A DNA stretch of 48,795 nt from UMGS1781 sp045650705 (GTDB lineage: Bacteria > Bacillota > Clostridia > TANB77 > CAG-508). The notes under the pieces were generated by a model. It did not search any database, had not been told where the DNA came from, and saw only the letters and a list, made by a program, of their open reading frames with translations. The stretch's first letter is position 1, and each line of letters begins with the position of its first letter. Below are positions 25,545 through 35,121 of this stretch, piece by piece. Position numbers and translations under genes: made by a program. The stretch covers positions 1 to 48,795 of the forward strand of contig JAZRRK010000059.1 in assembly GCA_045650705.1 (NCBI GenBank), given 5' to 3'.

Positions 25545-26585
25545 ATGAGCAACAATGTGCTTATCATTCATGGCGGAGGGCTTGTAGACCCTTCGAAAGA
25601 GGTTATCCTTCGGATAGCTGGAGACCTTTGGGAAAAAGATGTGTATGGTTGTATATACTTAGGAAGATACAGCTTCATGAGTTTATATGATCCTTCCTTC
25701 TGGATTTCGTACAACTGTAGCACAGAAGAAGAACTGAAAAATGTACCAGGTACGTTTTTTGGAACTTGTCGAGGGATTGATTTGACCAATCCTGAATTGA
25801 TGCTTACTACGCTGAAGTGTCTGGAGGCATGGGATGTCGGAACTGTGATTGTATGCGGTGGAGACGGTTCAGCACGGCAATGTGCAGAGATAAGGGATGA
25901 ATTCATGAGAAATGGAATTAACATTATTTTTGCAGTACCTCTCACGGTTGACGGTATCAATGGAGGGTGGTCTATAGGACTTGACCAGGCTGTACGCGAA
26001 GCAGTACGGCAGATTGAGAACATTGTAGCCACTTCTCTGGAAACCAGAGACAACGGTAAATTCAGTGTTGTAGCAGTTGAACTTCAGGGCAGAAACCGCG
26101 ATGATATCTTGGCAAATGTTCTTCAGTATTTCTGGAGACAGGGATATGTTGGCAGAAGCTGTGCAGACGAAGAAGTCTTGTTTCGAGTGGTTCCAGCAAA
26201 TTATGAAACCAACGAAGAGGTGTTGATTGGAGAAATCAATAATTCTGAAAAACGTACACTGATACTGTTCAGTGAAGGCGCAAAGCTTAAAGTTTCAGAT
26301 TTACAGAAACTTACACACAGAAAAGTAAGAACTGTAATTGTTGGACATGCGGTTCAGTCAAATGGCATGACTACAGAAGAAGACATGCAAAGATATCGTG
26401 ACTGGCTTACAGATGTTGTAAATCTGATTGAAGAAGAGCCAGAGTATTCCTATTGCATCGTGAATGATGGTATTTCCCGTTGGAAAGAACCTATTGATTA
26501 CTATGCAAAGCTTAATCCCCGCGAAGGTCAACAGGCTATTATGTCTAAAGGATTGGAAAATCTACTGAAAGCCTACATGGCATAA
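25545..26585 (+). CDS. 6-phosphofructokinase-family protein
   Basis: 346 residues from the ATG at 25545 (AAAGGGGA upstream). Landmarks of the PFK/ROK-independent phosphofructokinase fold are present: VIVCGGDGSARQCAEI (GGDGS nucleotide loop) and VPLTVDGINGG, which corresponds to the substrate loop PKTIDNDI of classical PfkA. Here the second Asp pattern is DGIN, so substrate or phosphodonor may differ. It probably phosphorylates a sugar phosphate. Codon use is much richer in G/C than the neighbours, and three in-frame CGG codons (25611, 25875, 26007) are read as Arg; a shift at the first would stop at once. It has its own promoter and terminator, so recent transfer is likely. Confidence 0.8.
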   Translation: MSNNVLIIHGGGLVDPSKEVILRIAGDLWEKDVYGCIYLGRYSFMSLYDPSFWISYNCSTEEELKNVPGTFFGTCRGIDLTNPELMLTTLKCLEAWDVGTVIVCGGDGSARQCAEIRDEFMRNGINIIFAVPLTVDGINGGWSIGLDQAVREAVRQIENIVATSLETRDNGKFSVVAVELQGRNRDDILANVLQYFWRQGYVGRSCADEEVLFRVVPANYETNEEVLIGEINNSEKRTLILFSEGAKLKVSDLQKLTHRKVRTVIVGHAVQSNGMTTEEDMQRYRDWLTDVVNLIEEEPEYSYCIVNDGISRWKEPIDYYAKLNPREGQQAIMSKGLENLLKAYMA

Positions 26586-26592
26586 TTCTAAC

Positions 26593-26642
26593 AAAGACAT
26601 AGGTAGGACAATGAATATTGTTCTGCCTATGTCTTTATTTTT
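26593..26642 (+). terminator. Long terminator hairpin
   Basis: AAAGACATAGGTAGGACAAT (26593-26612) pairs with 26617-26636 with two wobble pairs over a 4-base loop and is followed by a T-rich run. Confidence 0.85.
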
Positions 26643-26747
26643 ATTATATATAAAACCCAAAAATATTTTTTATATAAAAGGAACATAAATTTAAAAGTAC
26701 AAGCATAGAATTTGATATATAAAACCAAAGTTAAAGGAGAGATTTCT

Positions 26748-29375
26748 ATGTGGTGTACATTAAAGGTACAAGATGTATCTAAAAAGCTTAATAGCAATAT
26801 TAAGTTAGGATTAACAGATGAAGAGGCAAAAAATAGGCAATGTAAATATGGAAAAAACAAATTAAATAATAGTAAGAAGACAAGCTTTTTAATGAAGTTT
26901 TTAAAACAGTTTAATGACTTTATGATTATAATACTTATAGCAAGTGCGGTTATTTCTGCTGGAATAGCATATGCAGAACATAGTAATGATTATGTGGATT
27001 CAATAATTATTATTGCTATTGTAATTATGAATGCATTAATGGGTGTTATCCAAGAAAGTAAAGCAGAGAAATCTATAGAAGCATTACAAAAATTAGCATC
27101 TCCACAAGCCAAAGTTAAAAGAAATGGTGAGATAAAAATCATACCAAGTGAGGATATAGTACCAGGGGATATAATTCAAATAGAAACAGGAAGCTATATT
27201 CCAGCAGATGCAAGACTTATAAATACATATAATTTTAAAGTTGAAGAATCAGCTCTTACTGGAGAGACATTTCCGGTAGAGAAAGAAGCTAATAAAATTC
27301 TACAAAATACATCTTCTCTAGGAGATATGGAAAATTTAGTATTTGCAACAACTATTGCAGTAAGCGGACATGCAGAGGCAATTGTTACAGAAATTGGCAT
27401 GGGTACAAAAGTAGGAAAAATAGCACAAATGATAATAAATGATGATTCTCCAGAAACACCTTTGCAAAAGAAGTTAGGCGATGTTGGGAAAAAATTAGGG
27501 CTAATAGCTCTTGCTATATGTTTAATAGTTTTTGTTATAGGGCTATTAAAGAAAATTCCTGCAATGGAAATTTTTATGACATCAGTTGGACTTGCAGTTG
27601 CAGCTATCCCAGAAGGATTACCAACAGTTGTTACAATAATGTTGTCTATAGGAATTACTAGAATGGCGAAAAAGAATAGTATAATAAGAAAATTGCCAGC
27701 CGTTGAAACTTTAGGAAGTAGTAATGTAATTGCATCTGATAAGACAGGAACTCTTACTCAAAACAAAATGAAAGTAGTTGAAGTTGTAGGAAATAATAAA
27801 AAAGATATTTTAAAATTAGGAGCAATGTGTACAGACTGTACAATTAATAGTAAGAATGAAGTAGATGGAGAAGCTACAGAAAAGGCGATTGTAGAGGCTG
27901 CCTTAAAAATAGGAGAAAATAAAATAGAGTTATATAAATCAATGGAAAGAATTAATGATATACCATTTGATTCTCAAAGGAAGCTTATGACTACAATCCA
28001 TAGAATAGGAAATAAGTATAGAATAATTACAAAAGGAGCTCCCGATGTATTAATAAAAAGATGTAGTAATTATAACAGGAACTCACAAATACATCCTTTA
28101 ATAGATACAGAAGTTAGACATATAGAAGTTCAAAATGAAGATATGGCAAAAAGAGCATTAAGAGTAATTGCAATAGCATATAAAGATATAGATTATCTAC
28201 CTAATAAAATAGATGAAAGAATGGAAAATGATTTAACATTTTGTGGATTAATTGGTATGATAGATCCTCCAAGAGAAGGAGTAAAAGAAGCAATAGCAAG
28301 TTGCAAAAAAGCTGGAATAAAAACAGTAATGATTACAGGTGACCATATATTAACAGCAAAAGCAATAGGAAAGGAATTAGGAATATTAAAAACAGGAGAT
28401 ATGGCAATAACAGGAGAAGAATTAGATAAAATATCAGACAAAGAATTAGAAAAAAATATAATGAAGTATTCTGTGTTTGCAAGAGTTTCACCAGAACATA
28501 AAGTAAGAATAGTAAAAGCCTTTAGAAATCAAGGAAATGTCGTAGCAATGACAGGAGATGGTGTAAATGATGCACCTGCATTAAAGAGTGCAGATATAGG
28601 TATTGCAATGGGAATAACTGGTACAGATGTTGCGAAAAATGCTGCAGACATGATTTTAATAGATGATAATTTTGTAACTATAATTGAAGCGGTAAAAGAA
28701 GGTAGACACATATATGATAATATAAGAAAAGCAGTGCATTTTTCAATATCAACAAATGTAGGAGAAATAGTGGCAATTTTTATAGGATTATTGTTGGGAT
28801 GGGAAGCACCTTTAGTTGCAATACAATTATTATGGACTAATTTAGTTACAGATTCTTTACCAGGAATAGCATTAGGATTAGAGCCTATGGAAGAAGATAT
28901 TATGAACAGAAAGCCTAACAAAGCAAAGGAAAGTATTTTTGCAGGTGGAATGTGGGGAAGAATTTTAATAGAAGGAACAATGATTGGAGTATTAACATTA
29001 TTTGCATTTAGTTTGGGAAATAAATTATATGGGCTAGAAGTTGGCAGAACAATGGCATTTTTTGCATTAAGCACATTAGAACTAGTACATAGTTTTAATA
29101 TTAAAAGTGAAAGTTCTATATTTAAAGTAGGCATTTTTAATAATTTGTATTTAATAGGCGCAGTAATAATAGGATTAATTTTGCAAACAATAGTAATCAT
29201 AAATCCGGTTGTATCTAAAATATTTAATGCAGTTCCATTAAATACCGCACAATGGATGTATGTTTTAATGATATCAATTTTACCAATAATAATAATGGAA
29301 TTACAAAAAGCTATAAATGAATTTAGATTTGGAAAAGTAGTATATCCTAAGAATACTAGTATTGAAAGAACATAA
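26748..29375 (+). CDS. Cation-translocating P-type ATPase (calcium-type, P2A)
   Basis: 875 residues from the ATG at 26748 (AAAGGAGAG upstream). An ATP-driven cation pump in the cell membrane, most like bacterial Ca2+ ATPases. Motifs: TGE in ALTGETFPVEKEA, PEGLP in the fourth helix (about 290), the phosphorylated Asp in SDKTGTLTQNK (about 331), KGAPDVL (nucleotide domain), MITGDHILTA and TGDGVNDAPALKSADIGIAM. The C-terminal helices contain LLWTNLVTDSLPGIALGLEP, the P2A ion-site helix. The N terminus has a cation-ATPase leader with CTLKVQDV. It is monocistronic. Ca2+ is likely but not certain. Confidence 0.93.
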   Translation: MWCTLKVQDVSKKLNSNIKLGLTDEEAKNRQCKYGKNKLNNSKKTSFLMKFLKQFNDFMIIILIASAVISAGIAYAEHSNDYVDSIIIIAIVIMNALMGVIQESKAEKSIEALQKLASPQAKVKRNGEIKIIPSEDIVPGDIIQIETGSYIPADARLINTYNFKVEESALTGETFPVEKEANKILQNTSSLGDMENLVFATTIAVSGHAEAIVTEIGMGTKVGKIAQMIINDDSPETPLQKKLGDVGKKLGLIALAICLIVFVIGLLKKIPAMEIFMTSVGLAVAAIPEGLPTVVTIMLSIGITRMAKKNSIIRKLPAVETLGSSNVIASDKTGTLTQNKMKVVEVVGNNKKDILKLGAMCTDCTINSKNEVDGEATEKAIVEAALKIGENKIELYKSMERINDIPFDSQRKLMTTIHRIGNKYRIITKGAPDVLIKRCSNYNRNSQIHPLIDTEVRHIEVQNEDMAKRALRVIAIAYKDIDYLPNKIDERMENDLTFCGLIGMIDPPREGVKEAIASCKKAGIKTVMITGDHILTAKAIGKELGILKTGDMAITGEELDKISDKELEKNIMKYSVFARVSPEHKVRIVKAFRNQGNVVAMTGDGVNDAPALKSADIGIAMGITGTDVAKNAADMILIDDNFVTIIEAVKEGRHIYDNIRKAVHFSISTNVGEIVAIFIGLLLGWEAPLVAIQLLWTNLVTDSLPGIALGLEPMEEDIMNRKPNKAKESIFAGGMWGRILIEGTMIGVLTLFAFSLGNKLYGLEVGRTMAFFALSTLELVHSFNIKSESSIFKVGIFNNLYLIGAVIIGLILQTIVIINPVVSKIFNAVPLNTAQWMYVLMISILPIIIMELQKAINEFRFGKVVYPKNTSIERT

Positions 29376-29429
29376 TAATTTTATAAAAAACAGGGGAATT
29401 ATTAAAATTTCCCTGAATAATAGAAAAAA

Positions 29430-30032
29430 TTATTTTAGTAAATTTACAATAGTATTTAGAACTACATCAATCATAATATCATAATTCATATCAGAATGCT
29501 TATGATATACAATTTCATGACAAAGATTATCTATTAAATTTACAGCAACATGAACTTTTTCCTTCAAGTTATTATTAGAAAAGCCAGAGTTTACAAGCAA
29601 ACTTGTTAGATTTTCAGTCATTTCAATTTCAGATTTATGATAGAGTTCAGCCACTTGCTTATCTGAATGTACCATTGCCATAATCTCCTCATGTGCTGCT
29701 TGAGACAATTTATGATTAGCAATAAATTCTTTAATAATTTTTCTTAAAACTTTTTCTAAATTATTTTGAGTAATATGAATATTTATTTTAGAAAGCATTG
29801 GATAAAAAATAGAATTAGCATAAATACTAATACCTTCTATTAAAATATCGTGTTTATCTTTAAAATATTGATATACGATACCAGTAGAAACACCTGCAAC
29901 TTTGGCAATTTCGGCAGTATTGGTATTGTGATAACCTTTATCACAAATCAATTCAAAACCTGCACGAATAATTTTTTCTTTCTTTTCAATAGAACGTTTT
30001 TGAATAGGTTCTCTTATATCACTATTTCCCAT
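29430..30032 (-). CDS. TetR/AcrR family regulator divergent from feoAB
   Basis: 200 residues. The start at 30032 (AGGAGG seven bases upstream) is chosen over the longer frame. The N-terminal helix-turn-helix domain (about 18-62) has RAGFELICDKGYHNTNTAEI and AKVAGVSTGIVYQYFKDKHD, a clear TetR signature. The C-terminal helical ligand domain has His- and Glu-rich helices (AAHEEIMAMVHSD; NLCHEIVYHKHSD) that might bind metal. It is divergent from feoAB across a 160-base region with inverted repeats, so it probably represses feoAB and itself. Ferrous iron uptake is more often under Fur or DtxR control, so this arrangement is notable. Confidence 0.9.
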   Translation of the reverse strand: MGNSDIREPIQKRSIEKKEKIIRAGFELICDKGYHNTNTAEIAKVAGVSTGIVYQYFKDKHDILIEGISIYANSIFYPMLSKINIHITQNNLEKVLRKIIKEFIANHKLSQAAHEEIMAMVHSDKQVAELYHKSEIEMTENLTSLLVNSGFSNNNLKEKVHVAVNLIDNLCHEIVYHKHSDMNYDIMIDVVLNTIVNLLK

Positions 30033-30098
30033 GACAAGCCTCCTAGAAGAGATTATACAATAGAAAGGGGTTATAGTCAAGGTTATAAAATTAATTAA

Positions 30099-30174
30099 AA
30101 TATGAATATTTTTTCATATTAGTATTGACAAATTAGAATATGATATATATAATTAAAATATGAAACATATTTCA
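30099..30174 (+). promoter_or_regulatory. feoAB promoter with candidate TetR operators
   Basis: TTGACA (30125-30130), 17 bases, TATAAT (30148-30153) is a perfect promoter for feoA. An 8-bp perfect dyad, AATATGAA (30099-30106) / TTCATATT (30113-30120), lies just upstream of the -35. TGAAACATATTTCA (30161-30174) overlaps the transcription start region. The shared TATGAA half-sites suggest two binding sites for the divergent TetR protein. Confidence 0.7.
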
Positions 30175-30192
30175 CATATGAAAGGAGATAAA

Positions 30193-30438
30193 ATGAATAA
30201 AAAATGTAATTTATCAGAACTACAAGTAGGACAAAGAGCAAAAGTTATTAATTTAAAAATTAATGATAAAGCGATACGAAGGCATTTGCTTGATTTAGGA
30301 ATAACAAGAGGAACAATTGTAGAAATAAAAAAGATTGCTCCAATGGGAGATCCTGTTGATGTTAAACTAAGAGATTATGAGTTGTGTATTAGGAAAGAAG
30401 ATTTGAAACAAATAGAAGTAGAAATGTGTGAAAGATAA
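30193..30438 (+). CDS. feoA: FeoA ferrous iron transport accessory protein
   Basis: 81 residues from the ATG at 30193 (AAAGGAG upstream; the longer frame from 30160 has no site). SH3-like FeoA domain: LSELQVGQRAKVINLKIND, then RRHLLDLGITRGTIVEIKKI, APMGDPVDVKLRDYELCIRK and a C-terminal MCER. FeoA is a small cytoplasmic partner needed for FeoB-driven Fe2+ import. It is 60 bases upstream of feoB in the same transcript. Confidence 0.93.
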   Translation: MNKKCNLSELQVGQRAKVINLKINDKAIRRHLLDLGITRGTIVEIKKIAPMGDPVDVKLRDYELCIRKEDLKQIEVEMCER

Positions 30439-30498
30439 GCGGCGTCTTGAGTTGTTAATTTTTACTCGAAATTAGTAATAAAGGAAGGAATGATATAA

Positions 30499-32610
30499 AT
30501 GAATATTGCGTTAGTAGGAAATCAAAATAGTGGGAAAACTACATTGTTTAATTTGCTAACAGGAATGAATGCTAAAATTGGAAATTGGCCAGGAGTAACA
30601 ATTGAAAAAAAGACTGCAAAAATAAAAGGGACTGAACATACAATAACAGATTTACCAGGAATATATTCACTAAGTCCATATAGTATAGAAGAGGATATTG
30701 CAAGAAAATATATATTTGAAGAAAAGCCAGATATAATTATAAATATAGTAGATGCAACAGCTTTAGAGAGAAGTTTATATTTAACTACACAATTACTAGA
30801 ATTAGACGCTAATGTAATAGTTGCATTGAATATGGCTGACATTCTTGAAAAGAAAGGATTAACAATTGACACAGAAAAATTAGAAAAAAAATTGCATACA
30901 AGAGTAATTAAAATATCTGCGTTAAAAGAAACGGGTATAAATGATTTAATAGTAGCAATACAAAGAAATACAAAATATAACAAAATTGAAATATATGATA
31001 GTAAAATTGAAAATGCAATAAAAGAAATTGAAGTAAACTTTGAAAGAAATAAAGCTAATAAAAGATTTATAGCAGTAAAATTATTAGAAAATGATGATAG
31101 ATTTAAACAACTAGAAAATAAAAAAAATGAACAAATAAGAAATAAAATAGAAAAAGAGTATGATACAGATTTGGAAGAAACAATTGCTACACAAAGATAT
31201 AATTTCATAGAAATAATAAGAAAAGAATGTACAACTCAAAAGCAAATAAAAGAAACAATATCAGATAAGCTTGATAAGATATTTTTAAATAAATGGATAG
31301 CTTTTCCAATATTTATAGTAATCATGTTTTTAGTATATTATTTATCAGTTGGGGTAGTAGGAAGCTTTACTGTAGATGGAGTTGCTACTATAATTGATAA
31401 AATAAGTATTTTTGTTAGTAAAGCACTAACAAATTTTGGTACATCTGAATGGGTAAATAGTTTAGTAGTTGATGGAATAATTGCAGGAGTAGGTGCTGTG
31501 TTAGGATTTGTACCACAACTTATAATATTATTCTTATGCATATCGCTTTTAGAAACGACAGGATATATGTCAAGAATAGCATTATTATTAGACAAACTAT
31601 TTAGAAAATTAGGACTTAGCGGTAAAAGTTTGATTCCTTTTATAGTTGGATCAGGATGCAGTGTTCCTGGAATAATGGGAACTAGAATTATAGAAAATCA
31701 AGATGAAAGGACTATGACTACAATACTAACACCATTTATACCTTGTAGCGCAAAATTACCTATAATAGCACTGTTTACAGGATATTTTTTCGAAAATAAT
31801 TCAGGAGCAGTTTCAGCATCATTATACTTTTTTGCAATAGCAATTATAATACTAAGTGCTATAATAATGAAGAAGTTTGTGTTTAAAAATACATCAAGTA
31901 CATATATATCAGAATTACCAGAATATAAGGTGCCAAGTGCAAAATATGTTACAAAAGATGTATTTGACAAAGTAAAAGCATTTATAAAAAGAGCTGGAAC
32001 GACTATTCTAATTTGTTCAATAGTTATTTGGTTTTTACTATCTTTTTCACCTAATATGGAATATGGAATAGCAGTTGAAGATAGTATGCTTGCATATATT
32101 GGAGATAAAATTTCTTGGATATTCTATCCAATAATTGGAGAAAATAGTTGGGGAGCAACAGTATCAGCTATTCAAGGACTTGTAGCAAAAGAACAAGTAA
32201 TATCCTCTATGGCAGTAATTGGTGGATTAGCAGAAGACGTAGAAGATGGAACACAAATATTTGCAAAAGAAGGAATTTTTGGATTCTTCACTGCTTCATC
32301 GGCATATGCATTTATGGTATTCAATTTATTTAGTGCACCTTGCTTTGGAGCAATAGGAGCAATGAGAAGAGAATTAGGAGGAACAAAAAAGGTATTAAAA
32401 GCTATAATATTCCAGACAGCATTAGCATGGATTTTAGCTATGATTGTTTATCAAATAGGAAGTAGAATAGAACTTGGAATTATAAATTGGGCTAACATAA
32501 TAGTAATTTCAGTAATAGTGGTAATAATATTATATATTTTGATTTCAAGAAAAGAAAAGAGCAATGAATGTAGTAGATGCCCTTATTGCAGCTCTTGTTC
32601 TAAAAGATAA
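30499..32610 (+). CDS. feoB: Ferrous iron transporter FeoB
   Basis: 703 residues. The N-terminal GTPase has G1 GNQNSGKTTLFN (7-18), switch region GNWPGVTIEKK, G3 TDLPGIYSLSPYS, G4 LNMAD and G5 SALKETG. The membrane domain follows with the two Gate motifs, including SLLETTGYMSRIALLLD, VGSGCSVPGIMGTR and PCSAKLPIIALF. The C terminus ends in a Cys cluster (CSRCPYCSSCSKR), typical of Firmicute FeoB. It imports Fe2+ across the cell membrane. The gene end overlaps the convergent membrane-protein gene by 11 bases. Confidence 0.97.
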   Translation: MNIALVGNQNSGKTTLFNLLTGMNAKIGNWPGVTIEKKTAKIKGTEHTITDLPGIYSLSPYSIEEDIARKYIFEEKPDIIINIVDATALERSLYLTTQLLELDANVIVALNMADILEKKGLTIDTEKLEKKLHTRVIKISALKETGINDLIVAIQRNTKYNKIEIYDSKIENAIKEIEVNFERNKANKRFIAVKLLENDDRFKQLENKKNEQIRNKIEKEYDTDLEETIATQRYNFIEIIRKECTTQKQIKETISDKLDKIFLNKWIAFPIFIVIMFLVYYLSVGVVGSFTVDGVATIIDKISIFVSKALTNFGTSEWVNSLVVDGIIAGVGAVLGFVPQLIILFLCISLLETTGYMSRIALLLDKLFRKLGLSGKSLIPFIVGSGCSVPGIMGTRIIENQDERTMTTILTPFIPCSAKLPIIALFTGYFFENNSGAVSASLYFFAIAIIILSAIIMKKFVFKNTSSTYISELPEYKVPSAKYVTKDVFDKVKAFIKRAGTTILICSIVIWFLLSFSPNMEYGIAVEDSMLAYIGDKISWIFYPIIGENSWGATVSAIQGLVAKEQVISSMAVIGGLAEDVEDGTQIFAKEGIFGFFTASSAYAFMVFNLFSAPCFGAIGAMRRELGGTKKVLKAIIFQTALAWILAMIVYQIGSRIELGIINWANIIVISVIVVIILYILISRKEKSNECSRCPYCSSCSKR

Positions 32611-33529
32611 GAGCTGTAATAGAACTATATGCAAATATAGTAACAAATAATATTAATAAAAATATACATTCTCTATTTTCTAAGTGTTCAAACATATATT
32701 TCTTTGCTAAATAAAACATAGATATAAAAAACACTGAGTAAATAGGTATAATACTAGTAATCTCAATGCAAGAAGCAAAGATAGAGGTAACTAACAAATA
32801 TACAATAATTGGTAAAACAAATAAGTAAATTTGAGAGTTAAATTTAAGCTTTTTGCATTTTTTTCTATAACAAACAAAAGCAAGAATTATTACAAATAAT
32901 AAGAATAAATTATTAAAAAATTCTTGATTAATTAATAAAATACATTTAAAAGCATTAAACAAAACATTAAAATTTCCTATAGCATAATTAGAGATAGGAA
33001 GTTTAAAACCAAAAATAGCGATAATGTATAATAAAACAGAAACTATTATAGAAATTTGATATTTCAAAAAACTAGCATATTTTTTTGTTTTAAAAGTTTT
33101 TAAAGAATATAGTAAATAAACTATTGCGAAAAAAACTAAAAACAAATAGTGCGTTAAACTACCTAAAATTACAGTTAGAACAATAGGTAATAAGTTATAC
33201 CATTTAAGCAAATTTTTCCTCCATATTTTTGCATGAAAATATGCTATCGCTAAAATAAAAAAGTTACACAAATCATATATAATGCTATATGAACCACTTT
33301 GGATTGCAATAAGAGAAAATGCATTAAAAAAGCATGCTAACAAAGATACTAATGAATCTTTAAATAATAATTTGCAAGTTTTATAAACTAATATATTAGA
33401 AATAGCAAATAAAACATAAAAATAAAGATTTTTCATATCTATATAAAATCTTAAACCAGAATGAACTAGTGTGGCTATCAAAAGAATAAGTGCTACTTTT
33501 CGTTTTTCGTCTAATATAAATTTTTTCAT
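32600..33529 (-). CDS. Polytopic membrane protein of unknown function
   Basis: 309 residues with about nine hydrophobic helices separated by short Lys-rich loops. The N-terminal MKKFILDEKRKVALILLI and the loop FHAKIWRKNLLKWYNLLP recall GT-C-type membrane glycosyltransferases or O-antigen-polymerase-like proteins, but no catalytic Asp motif is clear. The start is the ATG at 33529, preceded by a weak AGGAG. It is convergent with feoB, with an 11-base overlap of coding ends and no visible terminator between them. Confidence 0.7.
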   Translation of the reverse strand: MKKFILDEKRKVALILLIATLVHSGLRFYIDMKNLYFYVLFAISNILVYKTCKLLFKDSLVSLLACFFNAFSLIAIQSGSYSIIYDLCNFFILAIAYFHAKIWRKNLLKWYNLLPIVLTVILGSLTHYLFLVFFAIVYLLYSLKTFKTKKYASFLKYQISIIVSVLLYIIAIFGFKLPISNYAIGNFNVLFNAFKCILLINQEFFNNLFLLFVIILAFVCYRKKCKKLKFNSQIYLFVLPIIVYLLVTSIFASCIEITSIIPIYSVFFISMFYLAKKYMFEHLENRECIFLLILFVTIFAYSSITALIF

Positions 33530-33761
33530 TTAAATACTCCTCATATGAAGTGGATTATATAATAGATATTAATAAAAATCAATAATTTTATTATAAATTG
33601 ATACACATAAAAAAATATGTGGTATTAAACAATAATAAACTAGAATTTGACGCGCAAGATTTAAAAAAGGAGTATTTGAAGAATATATGGATAAGGATAA
33701 ATAACAAAATTCGACAAACCTTCATATAATATAAAGAGTATATTTTATGGAGGAATATTTT

Positions 33762-34208
33762 ATGGCAAAAATAATAGTTTTTAATAATGATACAAATAGA
33801 ATGGAAACTTATTATAGAGGAGAAAATGAGGCAATGCCTTATAATGCGAATAGAAGCTTAACAGTAAATGAGTTCAGAGGTTCAAGCAACAGTAATACCT
33901 TATGGACAACAAAAAGAGCTATGCAAAGTTGGAATTCAACAAGATTTTTATATGGTAGCCCAATTCCAGTAGGGTTTGCATTCAAAAGACCTTGGGAAGG
34001 AGGACATGGAAACCAATCACAGCACTATGCAGGCGTAGCATTTGATGTTGGGCAAAGATTAAGCAACGCAGAAAGAAATAACTTAAGAAATATAGCCCGA
34101 AATTCTGGAGTTTGGTCATACGTAGAACCTGCAAACTTAACACCAACCTGGGTAGGCATTCTTTTGGAAAACAATACAACTGGTAACAATTTGCTACCAG
34201 TTGAATAG
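33762..34208 (+). pseudogene. 5' part of an M15-like D-Ala-D-Ala carboxypeptidase, split by an element
   Basis: The ATG at 33762 is chosen (GGAGGAA eight bases upstream). The first 131 codons are native: RFLYGSPIPVGFAFKRPWEG, then SQHYAGVAFDVGQ (the SxHxxGxAxD metal-site motif of M15 peptidases) and WSYVEPANLTPTWV. At 34139-34153 the 15-bp repeat starts and element DNA replaces the natural HFDKR (WxHxD) continuation with 18 foreign codons to a stop at 34208. The missing end, with the last zinc ligand and the peptidoglycan-binding domain, lies at 37640-37943. The interrupted product lacks a full active site. Confidence 0.85.
34139..34153. repeat. Left attachment repeat (15 bp)
   Basis: AACACCAACCTGGGT, identical to 37640-37654. 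The host frame TPTWV continues from one copy to the other when the intervening DNA is removed, so this is the left junction of the element. Confidence 0.85.
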
Positions 34209-34211
34209 ATT

Positions 34212-35072
34212 TTACTTATTTTTAAGTAATTTTTTGTTATCATCTAAATATTTATAATTTAATGAGTTTTTATTTGAAATTACTGTTTCGCCTAATTCTT
34301 TTTCTAAATCATTTCTTGTATTTTTTGCAATTTTTCCACCACGTTTTGCTATTTCTTTATTTTCTTTTAATCCATATGGTTTGTGTTTTTTCACAAGTTC
34401 ACGTGTCGCAACTTCTCCTAAATCAGTTAAAACAACTTCTATATCGGTCATATTATCTCTTAGAGATTCTTTTCTTATATTTTTATATTCTTTATACTTA
34501 TTAGCTTTCATACCAGACCAACTTTTATATATTTCATTAGTTAGTATTCCATATTCATAATCTTTTGTTATTCCACTTTCTTTCCAAACATCAGTTAATT
34601 TTAATCTATCTACAATTCCAGTTAATCTGTTTTTTATCCATTTATCATCATAGCCACGTTTTCTATAATATTCTACAGCTCTATTTATTGCGATTTCTGG
34701 GTCAAATATTTCATCAATTCTCTCTTTTCCCATTTGAGCAAGCCACAGTTTAAAAGGTTCTGCTTTTGGACTTGGGACAGATTCTATTAATCTTAAAATA
34801 CCTTTTGTGTCTAATGTATCTGCCGGATAATTTTTTCCGTCTTTATTAGATTTCATTTTCAGTTGTACGATATTTTCGTACAACTGACTACCTTCTTTAA
34901 TTAAGTTTCTTTTTAAATCTGTCCAATATCTTTTAGGTCTTTTACTATTAGTTAAGGCATTAATAACATCAACTACATTAAAATAATAATCTTCTTTTTC
35001 TGCATCCCAAATACTTCTTATTTCTTTTCCTTCAAATAAATTTGATATTGTATTTAAACTATTTTCTTTCAT
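34212..35072 (-). CDS. BRO-N domain protein (phage antirepressor type)
   Basis: 286 residues from the ATG at 35072 (AGGTGAT upstream). The N-terminal BRO domain has IRSIWDAEKEDYYFNVVDVI, LTNSKRPKRYWTDLKR and the LRLIESVPSPKAEPFKLWLA signature. The middle part with FDPEIAINRAVEYYRKRGYD and WIKNRLTGI matches BRO/antirepressor proteins. The end is Lys-rich (KENKEIAKRGGKIAKNTRND). Such proteins bind DNA and often counter phage repressors or respond to damage. As the last gene of the element on the recombinase strand, it may regulate excision or host genes. Confidence 0.88.
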   Translation of the reverse strand: MKENSLNTISNLFEGKEIRSIWDAEKEDYYFNVVDVINALTNSKRPKRYWTDLKRNLIKEGSQLYENIVQLKMKSNKDGKNYPADTLDTKGILRLIESVPSPKAEPFKLWLAQMGKERIDEIFDPEIAINRAVEYYRKRGYDDKWIKNRLTGIVDRLKLTDVWKESGITKDYEYGILTNEIYKSWSGMKANKYKEYKNIRKESLRDNMTDIEVVLTDLGEVATRELVKKHKPYGLKENKEIAKRGGKIAKNTRNDLEKELGETVISNKNSLNYKYLDDNKKLLKNK

Positions 35073-35121
35073 TGTAATCACCTAATTCATAATAGCAAAC
35101 AAATGTTTATTTGTCAATGGG

